Part shown: in pieces, positions 16,460 to 25,864 of the stretch | Layout: every line of letters begins with the position of its first letter | Numbering within the stretch: position 1 is the first letter of the stretch | From: Porphyrobacter sp. ULC335 | GTDB taxonomy: Bacteria > Pseudomonadota > Alphaproteobacteria > Sphingomonadales > Sphingomonadaceae | Assembly (NCBI RefSeq): GCF_025917005.1 | Contig: NZ_CP078091.1 | Location: 1 to 64,000, forward strand | Length of the DNA: 64,000 nt | Reading direction: 5' to 3' | The notes under the pieces: model-generated | What the model saw: only the letters and a program-made list of their open reading frames with translations | What the model was told of the DNA's origin: nothing | The model's database searches: none | Translations under genes and position numbers: made by a program

Positions 16460-16942
16460 ATGAAGTCACTCACGAAACTGATGCTCGCTGTGGCAGCCAC
16501 GCTTGCATTGCCCGCCGTGCCGCTGGGCGCGCAGAACACCAGCCAGGTCGCGCTGACCGGCGACGTGAAGGCGGTGAAAGTCGTCACCGACGCCGATGGC
16601 AAGGAACGCACCGAACTGGTCGATCCGACCACGATCGTGCCGGGTGACCGGCTGGTGTTCGGCACCGACTACGCCAATAAGGGCGCAGATGCGGTGACCA
16701 ACTTCACCGTTACCAACCCGCTGCCCGCCGCCGTGCGCCTGTCGCCAGAAGCCGATCCGGCGCTCGAGCTGTCGGTCGACGGGGGCAAGACCTGGGGCGT
16801 GCTCGGCGCGCTCACAATCGCAAATTCCGACGGGACATCGCGCCCCGCCACCCATGCCGACGTGACCCACGTCCGCTGGGTGCTGGCGAGCATCGCCCCC
16901 GGCGCATCGGGGCGGCTCACCTATCCTGCCATCATCCGCTGA
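16460..16942 (+). CDS. Small exported DUF11-like protein
   Basis: A 160-residue exported protein. The signal peptide is residues 1-24 (ends PLGA). The mature part is one beta-rich module with VPGDRLVFGTDYANKG and FTVTNPLPAAVRLSPEA, the order seen in DUF11 (conserved surface repeat) domains: a stability-of-tone strand, then 'NxGxxxxxxFxVxxPLP'. It ends with an LTYPAII strand and has no anchor. It lies 48 bases after the first gene of the locus and 71 before the next, all on one strand, so it is probably part of one operon of surface proteins. Confidence 0.72.
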   Translation: MKSLTKLMLAVAATLALPAVPLGAQNTSQVALTGDVKAVKVVTDADGKERTELVDPTTIVPGDRLVFGTDYANKGADAVTNFTVTNPLPAAVRLSPEADPALELSVDGGKTWGVLGALTIANSDGTSRPATHADVTHVRWVLASIAPGASGRLTYPAIIR

Positions 16943-17013
16943 CCAGCGGGAGATAACCGCCACGTCCTGCGGGCGGAATTCATCACGCAGGACTAACACT
17001 CGGGACCAGACCA

Positions 17014-18060
17014 ATGAAGACCACCAAGCAATTGCTGGGTGCGGTGAGTGCGTTTGCGCTCGTCGCGATGTCCAGCGCTCCTGCCATGGCCGAAGGGACC
17101 AATGCAGGCGCAACGATCACCAACAATGTCTCCGTCAGCTTCAACGTCAACGGCGTTTCGCAGAACGCCCAGACCGCAAGCAACAGCTTCACCGTCGACC
17201 GGCGCGTGAACGTCAATGTCAACTATATCGGCCCAGCCACCTCGGTCGCGCCGGGTTCAGACGATCAGGTTGTCGCGTTCGACGTGACCAACCTGTCGAA
17301 CGACACGGTTGACCTTGCGCTCGCTTCGGCACTGACCGGCGGCAACCCGGTCAATATCGGCAACTTCCGCATCTACCGCGACCTCGACGGTGACCGCGTG
17401 CTCGATGCAGCCGAAGTGACGGCAGGCCCGATCACCTACCTCGATGAAGTCGCTGAAGATGCGACCGTGGCAGTGCTCGTTGTGTCCGACATCGGCCTCA
17501 ACGCCGTGAACGGCAACACCTTCGACGTTACGCTGACCGCCAATTCGCACCTCGCCGGCACCGCCGGTTCGCTGGGCGCGGAACTGGTCGGCACCTCGGG
17601 CGCGAACACTGCGGGCATCGATACCGTGCTGTTCGACGGTCAGGGCGACACCGATGCCGCCAACGACGGGGCCTTCTCCGACACCGGCCGCTACACTGTT
17701 GCGGGCGCGGTCGTGACCCTGACCAAGGCAAGCCGCGTGGTCAGCGATCCGGTCAACGGGTCGACCAACCCCAAGGCGATCCCCGGCGCGACGGTCGAAT
17801 ACTGCATCACCGTGGCCAACGCCTCGGGCGCAGCAACGGCGACCAACGTGGCCGTGACCGACGATCTGCCGGTCGATGTGACCTATGACGCGGCCTTCGG
17901 CATCTTCGTCAACGGCAATGCGACCTGCACCAGCGGAACGCCGGGCGGCACCTTTACCGTCGGCGCCGGACCGGCAGGTGAAGACCGGGTGACGGGCAGC
18001 CTCAGCGATGTCGCTGCCGGCGAAACCCGCTCGCTCTACTTCCAGGTCGTGATCGACTGA
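17014..18060 (+). CDS. Exported DUF11-domain protein with EF-hand-like loop
   Basis: A 348-residue exported protein with signal peptide 1-26 (PAMA). An N-terminal module (ATITNNVSVSF...SNSFTVDRR) is shared with the genes at 15415 and 18082. An Ig-like domain follows, with a canonical 12-residue EF-hand-type loop, Asp123 to Glu134 (DLDGDRVLDAAE). A C-terminal DUF11 domain starts SRVVSDPVNGSTNPKAIPGA and contains AVTDDLPVDVTY. The same 'SDPVNGxTNPKxIPGA' string recurs in the gene at 23304. There is no membrane anchor or sorting signal, so it is either secreted or held by a partner, plausibly the large beta-barrel protein encoded 21 bases downstream. Confidence 0.82.
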   Translation: MKTTKQLLGAVSAFALVAMSSAPAMAEGTNAGATITNNVSVSFNVNGVSQNAQTASNSFTVDRRVNVNVNYIGPATSVAPGSDDQVVAFDVTNLSNDTVDLALASALTGGNPVNIGNFRIYRDLDGDRVLDAAEVTAGPITYLDEVAEDATVAVLVVSDIGLNAVNGNTFDVTLTANSHLAGTAGSLGAELVGTSGANTAGIDTVLFDGQGDTDAANDGAFSDTGRYTVAGAVVTLTKASRVVSDPVNGSTNPKAIPGATVEYCITVANASGAATATNVAVTDDLPVDVTYDAAFGIFVNGNATCTSGTPGGTFTVGAGPAGEDRVTGSLSDVAAGETRSLYFQVVID

Positions 18061-18081
18061 TCTTCGATCGGGAACTGGGTC

Positions 18082-21000
18082 TTGCGTGTTTCCCCCTCCT
18101 TGCGGCGCGTGGCTGCGGCACTGCTTGCAGTGCTGCTGCCATTCGGCGTGCCGCAGGAGGGGGTTCACGCCCAGACGGGTGGTGCCGCATCGGCGCGCAC
18201 CGTCACCAATATTGCCGAAGCAAGCTGGGAGGCCGATGGATCGCGCCAGCGCGTGTCCAGCAATCCGGTGCGCTTCGATGTTTCCGCGCTCCCGCTTACG
18301 CCCCCCTCCATCCGCGTTTTCCGCCGTTCGCCCGGATCGGGTTCGGAACTGGTGTACCGCCAGCCGCGCTGCGGCCCGGCCAACGGCCCCGTCCAGCGGC
18401 TGGCCGATACCGCGACCGCCAGCATCTCGCCCGGCGGCTCCGCCATTTCCTCGGTCGCCACCGCCACCGTCCAGCAGACCGACAGGCTGCGCGGGGGTGA
18501 GCCCCTGTTTTTCCAGATCACCGCCGCTGCGGCGAACCGCGACTCCACCGTCATCGACAGCCTCGCCGTGGTGCTCACCACGGTGGAGGGCGACCGCGAA
18601 ACGATCACGGTGTTCGAGACCGCGCCCGATAGCGGCATCTTCACCGGCGTGATCGACACGCTGCGCATCCCCCCGCCGCTGGTCCAGGAAGACTGCCGCC
18701 TGAGCGTGGGGGCGGATTCGCGCATCACCATCGCCGCGCGCCGCCCGGGCAGTGACGAGGTGATGGTGTCCGCCGATGTCACCGTGCTGGTCGATCCCTT
18801 CGGCGTGGTGTTCGACAGCGAAACCGGCGCGCCGGTCGATGGCGCGCGGGTCACGCTGGTCAATGCCGATACCAATGCGCCCGCCACAGTCTTTGCCGAG
18901 GATGGCATAACCGCATGGCCGTCCAGCGTTATTTCCGGTCAGCCGATCATCGATGGTTCGGGCCGCAGCGTGCCTATGGGGCCGGGGGAGTTCTGGTTCC
19001 CGCTCACCGCGCAAGGGCGCTTCCGCCTCGTGGTCGAGCCGCCGACCCCCTACACCGCGCCCTCCACCGCCCCGCGCGAGCTGCTGGCGCGCGTGTTGCG
19101 ACCTGACGGGCGGCCCTATGTGATCCGCGAAGGATCGTTCGGCGATGTCTTCCTGCTCGACAATCCCGTGCCGTTCGAAGTCGATCTGCCGGTCGACCGT
19201 CCGGTGCAGGATCTGGCGATTGCCAAAACCGCCTCGCGCACCCGTGCTGCGCCGGGCGATGTCGTGTTTTACACTGTCACCGTCGGCAACAGCGATCCGG
19301 CGCGTGTGCGCCGCGGCGTGACGCTGACCGACACGCCCTCGCAATGGCTGCGCCTGCGGCCCGACAGCATCCGCATCAACGGCGCAGCCGCCCCGCAGGC
19401 GGCCACAAGCATTTCGCCCGATGGCCGGGTGGTGACGATTGCGCTCGGCGATCTGGCCGCCGGCACCAGCGCGCGCGTGACCTATGCCATGACCGTGCGC
19501 CCCGATGCGCCTCCGGGTCGGGTGCTCAACGCGGCGATTGCCCGCGACGGGCTGGGTCGTCAGGCGCGCGCGAGCGCGGCGGTCGATCTGGTGCGCGATG
19601 GCATTGCCGACCGCATGACGATCATCGGCCGTGTCACCGCAGGAGCCTGCACCCTTGCCGAGGCCGAGCGCCGCGGGATCGCGGGCGTGCGGGTGATGCT
19701 GGAAGACGGTAGCTTCGCAATCACGGATGCCGACGGGCGCTATCACTTCGAAGGCGTCGTCCCCGGCACCCACGTGGTGCAGGTCGCACGCATGACCCTG
19801 CCCGAAGGCGCGCGCATGACCGATTGCACCGCATCGACCCGCAGCGCGGGCAGCGCATTCTCGCGCTTTGCGATCGGTCAGGGCGGCAGCCTGGTGGTCG
19901 CCGATTTCCATGCCGTGGTGCCTGAAGGCGCGCTTCCGGTCGCTCCGTCCGCCGCGGTGAAGACCGAGGATGGCGCGAAGGACGAAGCCAAGGATGCGCC
20001 CGCCGAAACCGGCCCCTCCGCCGGGGATTTCCTGTCGCTGGGCGATGGCGAGGATGGCTTCATCGCCCCCGCCATCGACGCCAACCCGCGCGCCCCGGCG
20101 ATCCGCGTCGCGATCCGCCACCGCCGCGGGCAGACGGTCGAACTGCTGGTCGATGGCAAGCCTGTCGACCCACTCGCCTTCGATGGCACCCAGACGCCCG
20201 AGCGCGGCAAGTGGGCGATCAGCCAGTGGCGCGGCGTGCAGCTGCTGACCGACCGCACCGTGCTGGAAGCCAGGATCATCAACTCCTTCGGCGAGGTCTC
20301 CAAGACCTTCACCCGCGAAGTGTTCTTCACCCGCGCGCCCGCCAAGGTCGAATTTCTGCCTGCCCAGTCCCAGCTTGTTGCCGATGGCCGCACCCGTCCG
20401 GTGGTGGCGATCCGCGTGCTGGACCGCAACAACCGCCCCTTGCGCGAAGGCATTTCGGGCAGCTTCACGCTCAACGCCCCTTACCAGAGCGCCGAGCTGA
20501 TTGACCGCCAACAGCTCAACCAGCTGACCGGCACCGCGCCGGTCACCGCGCGCTGGGTGGTCAAGGGGACTGATGGCATTGCCCTGATCGAACTCGCCCC
20601 GACCATGGTCAGCGGCTCGCTCCGCCTCGATTTTGCCTTCGACGATGGCGAGATCACCCGTCGTCAGGAGCTGGAAGCATGGATCGAGCCGGGCGAAGTG
20701 GAGTGGACCATCGTCGGCCTTGCGGAAGGCACGCTGGGCGCACGTTCGGTCGCCGATAACATGGAACGCGCCGGCCAGTTCGACAGCGATCTGGGCGATG
20801 ATGCGCGCGTCGCGCTCTATGCCAAGGGGCGGGTTCTGGGCAAATACCTGCTGACCCTCGCCTATGACAGCGCCAAGCAGCGGGACGACCAGCAGGTGCT
20901 CGGCGCGATTGATCCGACCGCCTATTACACCGTGTTCGGCGATGCCTCGGCCCGCCAGTTCGACGCGGCGAGCCGCGAGAATCTGTATGTCCGGATCGAG

Positions 21001-23235
21001 ACCGCGACGTTCTACGCGCTCTATGGCGACTTCCAGACCGCCTTCAACCAGACCCGCCTCGCCAATTACAACCGCACGGCAACCGGCGTGAAGGCCGAGG
21101 CGCGGTTCGGCCGGGTCAAGGCGCAGGGCTTTGCCGCCGAGATTTCGAGCCGCTTCCAGCGTCAGGAAATCCAGGGTCAGGGCATCTCCGGCCCCTACAG
21201 CCTGTCGAGCCGCCGCATCCTCGCCAATTCCGAGCGCGTGACCATCGAAGTGCGCGACCGTTTCCGCCCGGAACAGATCGTGTCGAGCCGGGTGCTGACC
21301 CGCTTCACCGATTACGACATCGACCTGCTGGCGGGCACGATCCGCTTTGCCGCGCCGGTGCTGAGCCGCGACGAAAACCTCAACCCGCAATTCATCGTCA
21401 TCGAATTCGAAACCGATGGCGCGGGCGAAGCCGAGATGAACGCAGGCCTGCGCGCCGACTGGACCAGCGCCAACGGCACGATCCGGATCGGTGCGAGTGC
21501 GATTAGCGATGCCGGACTTGAAGGCGCAGCCGGCCAGACGCAGCGCACCGATATCGGCGCGGTCGACCTGCTCGCCCGCGTTGGCGACAACACCGAAATC
21601 CGCGCCGAAATTGGCGTCAGCCGCCGCGAAGGCGATGCGGCGACGGGCTGGATCGCCGAAGTCCAGCACCAGACCGGCACCATCGATCTGCTCGCCTATG
21701 CTCGCCAGATCGACAGCGATTATGGCATCGGCCAACAGAACGCCGCCGAGCGCGGCCGCCGCAAGCTAGGCGTCGACGGGCGCGTGCTGCTGAGCCAGGA
21801 TCTGAGCTTCGTGGGCAGCCTGTGGCAGGACGAAAGCCTGACCGATACCGCCCGCCGCCGCGCCGCGCAGGGCCAGCTGATGCTGACCCGCCAGCGCACC
21901 GACCTGCGCTTCGGCATCACCCATTTCAACGACCGGCTGGTCGATGGCAGCAACGCCGCCTCGACCGTGCTGGAAGCGGGCGCGACCCAGCGCCTGTTCG
22001 ACAACAAGCTGGAACTCTCCGCCGGAACCGCCATCGCGCTCGACAAGGCCGAAAGCCTCGATCTGCCCGCACGGCACCGCCTCGGCGTGCGCTATGCGAT
22101 CACGCAGGATGTGCGGCTGGTGGGCACCTATGAACTGTCCGACGGCAAAACGCTCAAGGCGCGCCAGCTGCGCGGCGGGATCGAAGTCGCCCCGTGGCAG
22201 GGCGGCCAGATCGTCACCACGCTGGGCGAGGAAACCATCGGCGAAAGCGGCACCCGCAGTTTTGCTGCCTTCGGCCTGTCGCAGACGCTGCAGATCAGCC
22301 CCAGTCTGACCATCGACGCCACGATTGACGGCAACCGCACCCTCGGCGGCAACCCGGGAACCGGCGGCGTCATCAACCCAGCCCAGCCCCCGGCCAGCGG
22401 CGGGCAGATCACCGGCGGGCTGTTGTTCGAGGACTTCACCGCCGCCACCTTCGGCGCAGCCTGGCGCAAGGACCGCTGGAGCATCACCGCACGCGGCGAA
22501 GTGCGCGATGGCGAAACTGCCGACCGCAAGGGCGCGCTGCTTGGCGCGATCCGCCAGCTTGGCGAAGGCAGCCTCGTCGGATCGGGCTTCACCTGGACGC
22601 TGTCCGAAAGCGCCGGTGGGGCCAAGGCCGAAATCCTCGACGCGAGCATCGCCTTTGCCCACCGCCCCGACGCCTCACCGCTCGCCCTGCTTGGCCGGGT
22701 GGAGTTCCGCAGCGACCGGATCACCGGGGGCGTCGCAGGCGAGATCGGCGGCGCGGGCGGGGCCGGACGCACTGCGCTGGTGGTCGACGGCAACGCCACC
22801 TCGCGCCGCCTCGTCGGCAGTTTCTCAGCCAATCTCTCCCCGCGCGGGCAAGACAACGGCGCCGAAGTGCGCCGCCACGAATTTGCGCTGTTCCTCGGCG
22901 CGCGGCACAATCTCGACCGGTTCGAAGGCACCGAATTTGCCGGCACCTCGGTGCTGGTCGGCGGCGATGCCCGCTTCGGCATCGGCGAGCGCTTCGAGAT
23001 CGGGGCAAGCACCACGGTGCGCAGCAACATCACCGACCACGTGACCAGCTTCGCCTACGGCCCGACCATCGGCGTCGTCCCGGTCGAAGGAATGCTGGTA
23101 ACCGTGGGCTACAATGTCGAAGGCTTCCGCGACGGCGATTTCGGCGCGGCGCGCAACAGCGACAAGGGCGCGTTTGCGGCGGTGCGGATGAAGTTCGATG
23201 CCGACAGCTTCGGCTTCCTCGGGCTGGGGCGCTGA
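18082..23235 (+). CDS. Giant DUF11/Ig-domain and outer-membrane beta-barrel hybrid protein
   Basis: A 1717-residue exported protein. The start is a TTG, unusual but the only start giving a signal peptide (about 1-31). Domains by eye: a shared N-terminal module TVTNIAEASW (about 37-65), and a beta domain with TVFETAPDSGIFTG (about 185-198). These are followed by a DUF11 domain (about 374-500), a carboxypeptidase-regulatory/SdrD-B-like domain with ITDADGRYHFEG (about 511-600), an acidic linker (about 626-660) and an invasin-type Ig domain (about 754-860). About 840 residues of alternating amphipathic strands come last (TAYYTVFGDASARQFD, RIETATFYALYGDF and similar), typical of a large outer-membrane barrel. 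Possibly an adhesin, or an anchor/exporter for the neighbouring secreted proteins. No TonB plug was seen. Confidence 0.8.
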   Translation: MRVSPSLRRVAAALLAVLLPFGVPQEGVHAQTGGAASARTVTNIAEASWEADGSRQRVSSNPVRFDVSALPLTPPSIRVFRRSPGSGSELVYRQPRCGPANGPVQRLADTATASISPGGSAISSVATATVQQTDRLRGGEPLFFQITAAAANRDSTVIDSLAVVLTTVEGDRETITVFETAPDSGIFTGVIDTLRIPPPLVQEDCRLSVGADSRITIAARRPGSDEVMVSADVTVLVDPFGVVFDSETGAPVDGARVTLVNADTNAPATVFAEDGITAWPSSVISGQPIIDGSGRSVPMGPGEFWFPLTAQGRFRLVVEPPTPYTAPSTAPRELLARVLRPDGRPYVIREGSFGDVFLLDNPVPFEVDLPVDRPVQDLAIAKTASRTRAAPGDVVFYTVTVGNSDPARVRRGVTLTDTPSQWLRLRPDSIRINGAAAPQAATSISPDGRVVTIALGDLAAGTSARVTYAMTVRPDAPPGRVLNAAIARDGLGRQARASAAVDLVRDGIADRMTIIGRVTAGACTLAEAERRGIAGVRVMLEDGSFAITDADGRYHFEGVVPGTHVVQVARMTLPEGARMTDCTASTRSAGSAFSRFAIGQGGSLVVADFHAVVPEGALPVAPSAAVKTEDGAKDEAKDAPAETGPSAGDFLSLGDGEDGFIAPAIDANPRAPAIRVAIRHRRGQTVELLVDGKPVDPLAFDGTQTPERGKWAISQWRGVQLLTDRTVLEARIINSFGEVSKTFTREVFFTRAPAKVEFLPAQSQLVADGRTRPVVAIRVLDRNNRPLREGISGSFTLNAPYQSAELIDRQQLNQLTGTAPVTARWVVKGTDGIALIELAPTMVSGSLRLDFAFDDGEITRRQELEAWIEPGEVEWTIVGLAEGTLGARSVADNMERAGQFDSDLGDDARVALYAKGRVLGKYLLTLAYDSAKQRDDQQVLGAIDPTAYYTVFGDASARQFDAASRENLYVRIETATFYALYGDFQTAFNQTRLANYNRTATGVKAEARFGRVKAQGFAAEISSRFQRQEIQGQGISGPYSLSSRRILANSERVTIEVRDRFRPEQIVSSRVLTRFTDYDIDLLAGTIRFAAPVLSRDENLNPQFIVIEFETDGAGEAEMNAGLRADWTSANGTIRIGASAISDAGLEGAAGQTQRTDIGAVDLLARVGDNTEIRAEIGVSRREGDAATGWIAEVQHQTGTIDLLAYARQIDSDYGIGQQNAAERGRRKLGVDGRVLLSQDLSFVGSLWQDESLTDTARRRAAQGQLMLTRQRTDLRFGITHFNDRLVDGSNAASTVLEAGATQRLFDNKLELSAGTAIALDKAESLDLPARHRLGVRYAITQDVRLVGTYELSDGKTLKARQLRGGIEVAPWQGGQIVTTLGEETIGESGTRSFAAFGLSQTLQISPSLTIDATIDGNRTLGGNPGTGGVINPAQPPASGGQITGGLLFEDFTAATFGAAWRKDRWSITARGEVRDGETADRKGALLGAIRQLGEGSLVGSGFTWTLSESAGGAKAEILDASIAFAHRPDASPLALLGRVEFRSDRITGGVAGEIGGAGGAGRTALVVDGNATSRRLVGSFSANLSPRGQDNGAEVRRHEFALFLGARHNLDRFEGTEFAGTSVLVGGDARFGIGERFEIGASTTVRSNITDHVTSFAYGPTIGVVPVEGMLVTVGYNVEGFRDGDFGAARNSDKGAFAAVRMKFDADSFGFLGLGR

Positions 23236-23303
23236 TCATGGCCGGCCCCCGTAAAAGCCGGTTTGCTAACCGCGTGTTTACCACGATTTCCTATAGCGGG
23301 GCG

Positions 23304-25169
23304 ATGTCCGCCGTGCCGTCCAATCTCCGCCGCTTGCTGGCTGTGCTGCTGATGGTCTGCGGGCTGATGTGGAGCGGCGCGGCGCAGGCGCAGAACTGCG
23401 GGCAGGCGACCACCCAGGGCACCGCACCGGCCAGCTGGCAGACCTATTGCTGGCTCAACATGGGCAATTACAACGATGCCACCGCGCGCAGCACAGCGGG
23501 GCAGAACCTCAGTTTCACCCTGCCCGACGGATCAACCCTGACCTTCAACGCGCGCGTTACCGGAACCAACCCCGCCTATAACGCCGTGACCGCGCCTTCA
23601 TGGAGCGGGTCGGCAGTGGGCAATTCCGCCTTTGTCGGCATTCCCGGACGGCCGGTGCTCTACACCGCCCAAGCGGGGACGAGCAGGATCGCGCTGACCA
23701 ACATCGCCGTCACCCCGCCTGCTGGCGGGGGCGTGACGGTGTTCTCCTTTGTCGTCGCCGATGCCGAATCCAGCAATGATAGTGAAGCCTTGCGGATGAG
23801 CACCAATGGCGGCGCGTGGCAGCTGCTGGATTCGGTGCCGCCGATCTCGGGCTCTACGATGCCGCCGATCACCGGCGTGGGCAGCAGCAACGTCAACATC
23901 ACCGGAGCCTCGGGCACGGTCGGGGCCTATATCCTCGGCAGCAACAGCCCGACGAGCGTGACGGTGGAAACGCAGGCGGGGGGCTTGCAAGGCGTGATGT
24001 TCGCGATCCGCTTTGCCACAATCCGGCTGCAGACCCAGATCCTCGGCACGCGCATCAATGCCGCCGACCAGCTCAATTTCCAGATCGCCTCGACCGCCAC
24101 CACCACGGCGATCACCACAGGTACCACCACCGGGACGGGCACCGGGCCTTTCACCACGGTCCCGCTCAACATGTCCGCCGGTGTGCCGATCACGCTGCGG
24201 CTCGGCATGGCGGGGGGCAGCGTCAGCGCGATAACGGACTATACCGCGAACCTGACCTGCGTGAACACCGCAGGGGCGACGCGCGCCGCCCTGCCCAACA
24301 ACCTGTCGGCAACCAGCGCCAACATCGGACAGCTGCAATTCGGCGAATTCCTGGTCTGCACCTTCCAGGCCGGAGCGCAGCCGCGCCTGCGCCTGCGCAA
24401 GCTGCTGGGAACGGGCGGACGGCGGTTCAACACCGACCAGTTCACGGTGCGCATCATGAATGGCACGACTGTGGTCGCTTCCTCCACCACCACCGGCACC
24501 AGCGGGACGGTGACGGCTGGCGACACAAACCTGATTCAGGTGGTGAACCAGCAGGCCTATACGCTCGATGAAGTCGCCGCAGGCACCACCTCACTCGGCA
24601 ATTACACCGCGACGATCGCCTGCACCAATGCCACCAGCGGATCGACGACCGTGCTGCCGACCACCGTGGGCGGATCGATCACGCTGCGGCCGGGGGATTC
24701 GATCACCTGCGCCATTACCAACACCCGCCGCGCCACGGCGGTGTTGGTCATCGACAAGACCAGTCAGGTCATCTCCGATCCGGTCAACGGGACGACCAAT
24801 CCCAAGCTGATTCCCGGCGCTGTGGTGGAATACACCATAAGCGTGCGCAACGTGGGCACGCAGCCCGTGGATTCGAGTTCGATCGTGATCACCGACATCA
24901 TGCCGCAGGAAATGGCCTTTGCGGTCGGCACTCCGGTGACCTTCACCAACGGCACGCCGACGAGCGGTCTGAACACCTTCAGCCAATCGAGCATGGTGCG
25001 CTTCTCTTCGGCGAGCGGCGGGGTGGCGCCCTATACCTACACGCCGACGGGAGCGTTCGATGTGAACGTGCGCGGCATCCGTATCGCCCCCACCGGCACC
25101 ATGGCCGCCGCGACCAGCGCGACCAGCCAGCCAAGCTTCACGATCCGGTTCCGGGCGCGGATGCAGTAG
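23304..25169 (+). CDS. Exported surface protein with CshA-like N-terminus and DUF11 C-terminus
   Basis: A 621-residue exported protein. From ATG 23304 the signal peptide is residues 1-28 (ends AAQA). A start at 23238, two bases after the previous stop, would add 22 basic residues. The N-terminal domain (NCGQATTQGTAPASWQTYCW, then SFTLPDGSTLTF) resembles fibrillar-adhesin start domains. Central Thr/Ser-rich beta domains follow (TTTAITTGTTTGTGTG), then two SpaA/prealbumin-like modules (FTVRIMNGTTVVAS, YTLDEVA). A DUF11 domain beginning SQVISDPVNGTTNPKLIPGA closes the protein. It ends without an anchor. It is the last gene of the same-strand DUF11 series and meets the convergent engB 10 bases later. 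Confidence 0.78.
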   Translation: MSAVPSNLRRLLAVLLMVCGLMWSGAAQAQNCGQATTQGTAPASWQTYCWLNMGNYNDATARSTAGQNLSFTLPDGSTLTFNARVTGTNPAYNAVTAPSWSGSAVGNSAFVGIPGRPVLYTAQAGTSRIALTNIAVTPPAGGGVTVFSFVVADAESSNDSEALRMSTNGGAWQLLDSVPPISGSTMPPITGVGSSNVNITGASGTVGAYILGSNSPTSVTVETQAGGLQGVMFAIRFATIRLQTQILGTRINAADQLNFQIASTATTTAITTGTTTGTGTGPFTTVPLNMSAGVPITLRLGMAGGSVSAITDYTANLTCVNTAGATRAALPNNLSATSANIGQLQFGEFLVCTFQAGAQPRLRLRKLLGTGGRRFNTDQFTVRIMNGTTVVASSTTTGTSGTVTAGDTNLIQVVNQQAYTLDEVAAGTTSLGNYTATIACTNATSGSTTVLPTTVGGSITLRPGDSITCAITNTRRATAVLVIDKTSQVISDPVNGTTNPKLIPGAVVEYTISVRNVGTQPVDSSSIVITDIMPQEMAFAVGTPVTFTNGTPTSGLNTFSQSSMVRFSSASGGVAPYTYTPTGAFDVNVRGIRIAPTGTMAAATSATSQPSFTIRFRARMQ

Positions 25170-25179
25170 AGACTGGCGG

Positions 25180-25860
25180 CTACCCCGCCCAGCCCTCGCC
25201 CAGAGCGTCGGACACCACGGCGGCACGCAGGGCTTCGATGCCCATGCCCTTTTCGCTGCTGGTGAGGTGGAGTTCGGGATAGGCGGCGACATGCTTGCGC
25301 ACTTCGGCGGCGGTCGCTTCGGCCACCGCGTCAAGCTCGCTCGCCTTGATCTTGTCGGTCTTGGTCAGGACGACGCGGTAGCCGACGGCGGCGTCATCGA
25401 GCATCTTCATCATCACCCGGTCGACCTCCTTGAGGCCGTGACGGCTGTCGACCAGCACCAGCGTGCGCACCAGCACCTGCCGCCCGCGCAGGTAGGAGTT
25501 CACCAGCGCCTTCCACTTGTCGACCACCTTGATCGGCGCCTTGGCAAAGCCGTAGCCGGGCATATCGACCAGCCGGAACAGCGGCAGCGCGTCTTCTTCC
25601 TGCGGGCGGCCCACATCGAAGAAGTTCAGCTCCTGCGTGCGCCCCGGCGTCACCGATGCACGCGCGATCGCCTTGCGGCCCGTCAGCGCGTTGAGCAGCG
25701 ACGACTTGCCGACGTTGCTCCGCCCGCAGAACGCGATTTCCGGCACCACCGGATCGGGCAGGAATTGCAGCTGCGGCGCGGAACGCAGGAAGTCCACCGG
25801 CCCGGAAAAGAGCTTCGATGCGGCTTCCTCACGCGCCTGCCAGTCGTCGGGATCGATCAC
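25180..25860 (-). CDS. engB: Ribosome biogenesis GTPase EngB/YsxC
   Basis: A 226-residue GTPase needed for 50S subunit maturation. G1 is GRSNVGKSSLLN, G2 TPGRTQ, G3 VDMPGYGFA, G4 TKTDK and G5 TSSEKGMG. The GTG at 25860 is preferred: it follows AGGGA, lies four bases beyond the yidC stop, and begins just before family sequence. An upstream TTG at 25899 would overlap yidC. It is the last gene of the rpmH-rnpA-yidD-yidC-engB run. Confidence 0.96.
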   Translation of the reverse strand: MIDPDDWQAREEAASKLFSGPVDFLRSAPQLQFLPDPVVPEIAFCGRSNVGKSSLLNALTGRKAIARASVTPGRTQELNFFDVGRPQEEDALPLFRLVDMPGYGFAKAPIKVVDKWKALVNSYLRGRQVLVRTLVLVDSRHGLKEVDRVMMKMLDDAAVGYRVVLTKTDKIKASELDAVAEATAAEVRKHVAAYPELHLTSSEKGMGIEALRAAVVSDALGEGWAG

Positions 25861-25864
25861 GCTG

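Noticed and set aside
16937..16993. Terminators inside the DUF11 locus (CCGCT/AGCGG and GTCCTGC/GCAGGAC)
   Set aside because: Stems are short and lack a T run, so they do not clearly break the gene series.
17257..21735. 1492-codon open frame on the minus strand opposite the DUF11 genes
   Set aside because: It is antisense to genes with signal peptides and recognisable domains; its translation is His/Arg/Gly/Ala-rich with no motif, typical of a high-GC shadow frame.
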